A DNA stretch of 64,000 nt from JACDCA01 sp963810305 (GTDB taxonomy: Bacteria > Acidobacteriota > Vicinamibacteria > Vicinamibacterales > 2-12-FULL-66-21). This document shows, one piece after another, positions 57,940 to 64,000 of the stretch. Every line of letters starts with the position of its first letter. Within the stretch, counting starts at the first letter, position 1. Both the position numbers and the translations under genes were made by a program. Under the pieces are notes generated by a model. The model made no database searches. It was not told the origin of the DNA and saw only the letters and a list, made by a program, of their open reading frames with translations. Location of the stretch: positions 110,131 to 174,130 of the forward strand of contig CAWEMY010000018.1 of NCBI GenBank assembly GCA_963810305.1, given 5' to 3'.

Positions 57940-59016
57940 CTAGCGGCTCACGGGCAGCGGCGCGGCGGCGTCAGGGACGGCTGTTCGATAGTCCTCACCC
58001 ACGAACGAAGCGATCGTGGCGGCGATCTGTGACGTCGTCACGTTCACGTCCCGCCGAACGCCGAGCGGCGCCACGTCCGGCCCGAGCACGGCGATCCAAG
58101 TCCGCTCCGCCGCCGGTACTTCTCGACCGTGGTTCATCCAGTCGGTGGTGGTTGCTCCGCGTCCATGGTCGGTTGTCAGCAGCAGTGAGGTTCGACCTGC
58201 GTACTCGGGAATCGCCTGTACGGTCGTCCAGATGCGTTCGATGAAGCGGTCTGCGCGGAAGGTCGCATCGAGGTAGAGGTCATAGCGGCCCTGGTGCGCC
58301 CACTCATCGCCTTCACCGAGCATCACGTAGAGAACGCGAGGCTTGCGCGTGCGTAGGGTCTCGATCGCGGCGTAGACGATCGGCGCATCGACTGGACCGT
58401 AATCCCAATGCCGCGGCAGATCGGAGGCCAACTGGTTGATCTCCCTCTCGCGGTCGGTTGCGCCGGGCATCACGGTCCAGCCGGAGCCGACCGGAATCCG
58501 ACTCCGTTCGGCGTTGAGGATCGAGGGCAACACGTCCCACGATCCGAACGCCGCGACGTGGCCCTCGAAGCCGGGGCGGCGATTCAGCCATTCGAGGACT
58601 GTGATGTTGGGGTTCGGCACCTTGTCGTTGCTGTCGACCCGCGGATCGGCCCGGCCGGCGAACATTTCGCTGTAACCCGGATATGAGAAGAAGAGCCCGT
58701 TGGTCAGCCGCGTAGTGCTGCCGGCGGTCGCGTCGCCGAAGATCTGGCCATCACGCGCCAGCGTGCTCCACACAAACGGCATCAACGCCAACCGCCGTTC
58801 CTCCGGCGTCTCCTTCCAGAACTGGCGCTCCGGGTGTCCTCCGGACCCACTCTTGTCGCGCTTGAAGTAATCTCTGGCGGCGCCGCCGAAGAACTCCTGC
58901 CAGCGCAGGCCGTCGATGGTGATGATGATGACGTGGCGCGGCGGAGCCGGCTGCGCGCGCCCAGTGAGGTTGACAGCGAGGGCAGCGACGAAGAGTGCGA
59001 AGACGCGGCGCGGCAC
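57940..59016 (-). CDS. Alkaline-phosphatase-superfamily hydrolase, secreted
   Basis: 358 residues with a signal peptide (VFALFVAALAVNLTGRAQ). Metal-site motifs of the phosphodiesterase/sulfatase group: IIITIDGLRWQEFFGG near the N-terminus, a Thr/Ser nucleophile candidate in AGSTTRLTNGLFFSYPGYSEMF, and LLLTTDHGRGATT plus WMNHGREVPAAERTW near the C-terminus. The reaction is probably phosphate- or sulfate-ester cleavage; substrate unknown. It is upstream of, and on the same strand as, the mannosidase, which suggests linked glycan or glycolipid degradation, an inference from proximity. Confidence 0.85.
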   Translation of the reverse strand: MPRRVFALFVAALAVNLTGRAQPAPPRHVIIITIDGLRWQEFFGGAARDYFKRDKSGSGGHPERQFWKETPEERRLALMPFVWSTLARDGQIFGDATAGSTTRLTNGLFFSYPGYSEMFAGRADPRVDSNDKVPNPNITVLEWLNRRPGFEGHVAAFGSWDVLPSILNAERSRIPVGSGWTVMPGATDREREINQLASDLPRHWDYGPVDAPIVYAAIETLRTRKPRVLYVMLGEGDEWAHQGRYDLYLDATFRADRFIERIWTTVQAIPEYAGRTSLLLTTDHGRGATTTDWMNHGREVPAAERTWIAVLGPDVAPLGVRRDVNVTTSQIAATIASFVGEDYRTAVPDAAAPLPVSR

Positions 59017-59056
59017 GGCGCGATGCTAGTGCCTTTTGCGGTCCGCCTCAAATAGC

Positions 59057-59844
59057 ATGTTGAACATGTCACCGGTGCTGATCGGCGTCCCCTGGGACGG
59101 CTCGTCCTCTTTCATGCGCGGCGCCGCCGGCGCTCCGCCCAGGATCAGAGCGGCGCTGTGGTCAACGTCCAGCAACTCGTGGTCGGAAAGCGGTGTCGAT
59201 TTGTCAGCACCCGGGGCGCTGGACGATGCCGGCGACCTGGAACTGAGCGATGATGCGGCGGAGGCGCGCGCCGCGATCGAATCCGGAGTCGCCGGTCTGC
59301 TCGCTCGCGGAGCAACTCCCATCGTGCTCGGTGGTGATCACTCGATCACATATCCCGTCCTTCGGGCGTTTCACAAACACCTCACCGGCCTCACGATTGT
59401 GCACTTCGACGCGCACGGCGATCTCTACGACGAGTTCGAAGGGGATCGTTTTTCGCACGCCTGTCCGTTCGCGCGGATCATGGAAGAGGGGTTGGCCGTC
59501 CGGCTGGTGCAGATCGGCATCCGCACGCTGACTGCTCACCAGCGCGAGCAGGCCAAGAAGTTCGGCGTCGAGATCTATGACGCCACCCGGTGGTCAGAAG
59601 CCCCGTTGGAAAGTGTCGGTGCGCCGCTCTATCTCTCAATCGATCTCGACGTACTCGACCCGGCGTATGCTCCCGGCCTATCGCATCCGGAGCCGGGGGG
59701 CTTGTCCACGCGCGAGGTACTATCGCTCATCCGTCGGCTTCCCTGCCCGGTGTCCGGAGCGGACATCGTCGAATACAACCCGAAGAATGATGTGCGCGAC
59801 CTCACGGCTCGTGTGGCGGCCAAAATGATCAAGGAGATTGTCGC

Positions 59845-59848
<4 letters not shown>
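59057..59848 (+). CDS. Agmatinase/arginase family ureohydrolase
   Basis: 263 residues from ATG 59057 (MLNMSPVLIGVPWDGSSSFMRGAAGAPPRIRAAL); ATG 59066 is equally possible. Manganese ligands are complete: GGDHSITYP, FDAHGDLYDEF, SIDLDVLDPAYAPG, and the C-terminal GADIVEYNP glutamate. The family hydrolyses agmatine, arginine or a related guanidino compound to urea and an amine. Which substrate applies cannot be read from the sequence, so speB is not assigned. The stop overlaps the next start as GTGA (59845-59848). It diverges from the phosphatase-fold gene with only 40 bp between. Confidence 0.9.
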
Positions 59849-61240
<1,392 letters not shown>

Positions 61241-61272
61241 CGACGATCGATGCCCGCCGTCCGTGGGGCCGC

Positions 61273-61681
61273 TTATTTCGCCCGCGTCAGATTGAAGAAC
61301 CCGGTCGCGTGCGCGCTGGTGTAGAAGCCGATGAACTCGTCGTTGGTCGCGCGGCCTACCCAGTCGTAGACACCACCGTCCTGAGCGCCAAGATCGACGG
61401 TGCCGGTGAACAGGAGGACGCCGCCAGAATGACGTCCGTTCATGCTGATCTTGTATTTGTAGGATGCCGCAGTCACCCTCGAAGATCGCGACCCACGTGT
61501 CGCTAGTGCGCACCACGTCCGCGTCGAGCTGCTTGCACAGTTCCTTGGGTTGCGTCGTCGCCTTGGCAGGATTGAAGCTGCTCCAGGTACCTGACCATTT
61601 ACCTGCGATCTCGGGAGGTCCCGGCGGCGTCTGGCCCCGGCCACTCTGACCGTGGGCTTGCCCGATCGTCACAGCCACCAT
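61273..61681 (-). CDS. Small secreted protein, unknown function, one frameshift
   Basis: About 136 residues after joining. The first frame reads PPEIAGKWSGTWSSFNPA and LCKQLDADVVRTSDTWVAIFEGDC; a +1 break near 61466 leads to ASYKYKISMNGRHSGGVLLFTGTVDLG and NDEFIGFYTSAHATGFFNLTRAK. The GKWSGTW start of the mature part resembles lipocalin-like secreted proteins. A hydrophobic stretch encoded just upstream (GIGWLLALVMVAVTIG, to about 61717) looks like the rest of a signal peptide, so the true start is probably above 61681 and may be hidden by a further error. No enzyme motif. Confidence 0.6.
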
Positions 61682-61810
61682 TACCAGCGCAAGCAGCCAT
61701 CCGATTCCTGGTCCTGCATCTGTCTCTCCCTCGAGCTAATTAGAACCCTTTTTCATGAACCATTACTGCTACTCTTGGCCCGCTGTTCCCCAAACTGTTC
61801 AAGGAGTGAT

Positions 61811-63076
61811 GATGACGACGCGCCGGGATTTTCTGGCGGCTGGAGCTGCTTCGTTACTGGCCGGCCGTGCTCTGCTTGATGCGAGTGCCGCCACCGAACT
61901 GCCCGGACGACGCGCTCCTGCCCGCGACGACAGAGGGCGTCGGCGATTATCTGCTGTCGCCCGGACTCGTGTATCTCAACACCGGTTCGACCGGCCCCTC
62001 CACTAAAGCGGTGCTCGAGCGCACGATAACGGCCTGGCGCCAACTGGAGACCAATCCCGTCAGGCAGGCCTATGGCATTGAAGGGCTGCACGCTTCTGCG
62101 GAGAAGGTGCGGGAGCAGGCGGCGGCGTTCCTCGGCTGCAGCACCGAGGAACTGCTGATCACGGTGCATAGCCGTAGCCGACGGGATGAACACCGTCGCC
62201 CAGAGCATGAAGCTGAATGCCGGCGACAGGGTGCTGTCCACCGATCAGGAGCACGAAGGAGGCACTGAGTGCTGGAAGTATCTGGTCGAGCGCCGCGGGA
62301 TCCTGCTCGAAACGGTGGCGATCTCCGGGGAGATGGATGATCCAGCCATCGTGGCAAATATTGCCGCCGGAATCCGAGTAAACAAAGGTGATCAGCCTCA
62401 GTCATGTCCTGTGGACGACTGGACGGAAGATGCCGGTCGCCGAAATTGCCGCGATGGCGCGGGCGAGGGGCGTCCTGTGCGTGGTCGATGGCGCACAAGC
62501 GGTCGGCGGCATGCCAGTGGACGTCAAGGCGCTTGGCTGCCATGCTCGCCGCCACCACCGGGCACAAGTGGCTCCTCGGGCCAAGGGCATCGGCCTCCTC
62601 TATATCAGCGCCGATGCCGCCGACGCGATCAAGCTGGTCCAGTGGATGAGGGGCAAGAGGTTCGTGTCACCTTCCACCGGCGTTGGGCCACTGGTGCTGG
62701 TGATGGGCCTGGGCGTGGGGCGCATCGAGGCTGCAAGTGCGCGTGGACTTGCCGACATCGAGCGTCACAATCTCGCGCGCCGCCAACGGCGCCTATGCGG
62801 CACTCTCGAACATCGACAAATGACGAATGCGGAGCGGAGGGCCAGGACCGACCGTCTCGGCGCTGGTGTCGTTCGAATTGCCGGCCACCATCGTCAGCCG
62901 CACGCTGATGCTGACCCTGATGACCAAATACGCCGTTCAGGTGAAGAGCTTCGCGAGGCCGTTCAACGGCATGCGAATGTCGCCCCATGTGTTCGAACAC
63001 CACCGCCGACGTGGACAAGGCGCTGAACGCCATCAGCGAGGAGTTGGGCGCTATGCGGCGCGCCGCGGGCGGATAG
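61811..63076 (+). pseudogene. Tat-exported class V aminotransferase (cysteine desulfurase-like), many frameshifts
   Basis: The pieces in order make one class V PLP enzyme: twin-arginine signal MMTTRRDFLAAGAASLLAG; YLLSPGLVYLNTGSTGPSTKAVL; DGMNTVAQSMKLNAGDRVLSTDQEHEGG; ISLSHVLWTTGRKMPVAEI with CVVDGAQAVGGMPVD; TTGHKWLLGP with the PLP-binding lysine; KGIGLLYIS; MTKYAVQVKSFARPFNGMRMSPHVF; NTTADVDKALNAISEELG and the stop at 63074. The frame changes at least seven times, far denser than elsewhere. The family includes isopenicillin-N-epimerase-like enzymes. Either a poorly sequenced intact gene or a decaying one; all key motifs are still present. Confidence 0.75.
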
Positions 63077-63430
63077 GCGCGAGGCGCCAGCGCGTGGACG
63101 CCACGAACGTGGCCATCGCGAGCAGCAGCATCGTGATCAACGCCGAGGAGGACCCGCACGCACGAGATGGTAAACCGTGGCGGAGATCATCACGATCATG
63201 ATGCCGACGGCCGCAGCCGGAACCAGCCCTGGCAGGATGCGCGTGGCGGCGGGGAGCGTCAGGCCGGCGGCGGCGAGGATCTCGGCCCATGCAAGAAACA
63301 CCCAGAACCCCCGCGGCAGCGACGCGTTCATCTGTACGGCTATCTCAGGCGGCGGCGCCAGCAGCAGCCATCCATGCGCGAAAAACGCCAAGGCCAGCAG
63401 GATCTGCAGCACCCACAACGTGATTTTCAT
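63051..63430 (-). CDS. DoxX-like small membrane protein, one frameshift
   Basis: About 126 residues from ATG 63430, well placed behind GGAGGAGAG. Four helices: TLWVLQILLALAFFAHGWLLL, GFWVFLAWAEILAAAGLTLPA, LVPAAAVGIMIVMISATVYHLV, then (after a break near 63155) ALITMLLLAMATFVASTRW. This is the DoxX/DoxX-like pattern (LALAFFAHG, LAWAEILAAAGL). A longer upstream frame (63466) lacks support. The 3' end overlaps the aminotransferase end by 26 bp in convergent orientation, so one of the two ends may be inexact. Confidence 0.7.
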
Positions 63431-64000
63431 CGTCTCTCCTCCGCTCGCCCGCGGGCGCAGCGCCACGAGGCTATGATCCCACCGTTGAAGGGAAACTCGC
63501 GAATTCAGAATCCTTCGAGAATATGTCCCCAGGCCACCAGGCGATGGAGAGACTCGCCAGCGACGCGCGGCGGGCGATCGAGAAATGAAGGCTCAATTCA
63601 CTCGATTGAGCGTGTCGATGAAATAGTGATCGCCGACCTGGCGGCCTAGACCTGATAGTCCGCCAAGAAAGTGTGTGGCCGGTCTGCTCGATGCCAGTTC
63701 TCTGGAACATCGTCCCATGCTTCCTGCCGCGAACTCTACCCACAGGCCGCGTTGCCACCGCCATCGCGACGATAAATAGCGCAACGTTGCTGTGGTTTCG
63801 CTCCACTGGTTTGTCCGTCTGATTATCCGAGTGACGACCGTGAACACTCCCGGATGCATGCGATCAGTCAGCATGACTGAGGAAGTATCCGGCCTCGGCG
63901 CAACCAACGTTCGTCGATTGGCTCGGGTCGAACTCGACAAGCGGCGGGTTCGTCAGGCGGCTTGGACTCACGAGTCAACAGTTACCGCGCGTCTTGAACA
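63431..64000. other. No convincing gene; possible partial ORF at the right edge
   Basis: The last 570 bases contain only short arginine-rich frames without recognisable domains or good ribosome-binding sites, and the base composition is less GC-rich than the genes. A plus-strand frame from ATG 63873 (MTEEVSGLGATNVRRLARVE) stays open to the edge and could be the start of a gene, but 42 codons are too few to judge. Confidence 0.4.

Noticed and set aside
63471..63940. Two overlapping minus-strand frames of 111 and 115 codons near the right edge
   Set aside because: No ribosome-binding site, no hydrophobic or conserved pattern, and strongly skewed composition.

Overview
The window is about 64 kb of GC-rich bacterial DNA from what is most likely an uncultured or environmental Acidobacteriota, probably class Vicinamibacteria. 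This is inferred from gene content: four MacB/FtsX-like 'ADOP' permeases without an ATPase gene, one of them led by a PadR regulator; three Ser/Thr kinases fused to TolB-like propellers; several PQQ/BNR propeller proteins; and many secreted enzymes. No rRNA, tRNA, CRISPR array, phage or transposase was seen.

Layout. 1-3.2 kb (minus): MASE1 membrane sensor (cut by the left edge), acetamidase/formamidase, cysteine-synthase-like PLP enzyme. 3.3-10.7 kb: DinB/MDMPI-like protein diverging from an MFS exporter, an ECF-like sigma factor with an anti-sigma factor, a triple-repeat secreted protein, DUF4139 protein, aldo/keto reductase. 10.8-13.9 kb: kinase and receiver protein. 14.0-19.4 kb: a four-gene polysaccharide O-acetylation locus (lipoprotein, AlgI-like MBOAT, AlgJ/AlgX-like SGNH protein, acyltransferase-3). 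19.5-23.3 kb: small metabolic genes and a PQQ propeller protein. 23.4-39.8 kb: four ADOP permeases interleaved with a TonB-type protein, a VPS10-like propeller protein, an ankyrin-FKBP fusion, YjbQ, PadR and a holin-like membrane protein. 40.3-43.7 kb: circularly permuted ATP-grasp, alpha-E and transglutaminase-like genes, the last ending in seven glutamines. 43.8-51.8 kb: DinB, serine hydrolase, ferredoxin-NADP reductase, ankyrin protein, Uma2, YbjQ and a PQQ protein. 51.8-61.2 kb: kinase coupled to a GH38 mannosidase, an alkaline-phosphatase-fold enzyme, agmatinase coupled to a truncated kinase. 61.3-63.4 kb: heavily frameshifted class V aminotransferase and DoxX-like protein. The last 0.57 kb has no convincing gene.

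Two features cut across the window. First, many long genes carry one or more single-base frameshifts (about 25 in all, mostly +1). Intact-looking protein continues in the next frame, so most are probably assembly or sequencing errors; such genes are annotated here as single loci. Second, intergenic spacers repeatedly hold degenerate tandem repeats of about 7 bp (seven arrays), plus two dispersed hairpin-forming repeat families. These are the most unusual non-coding signals in the window.
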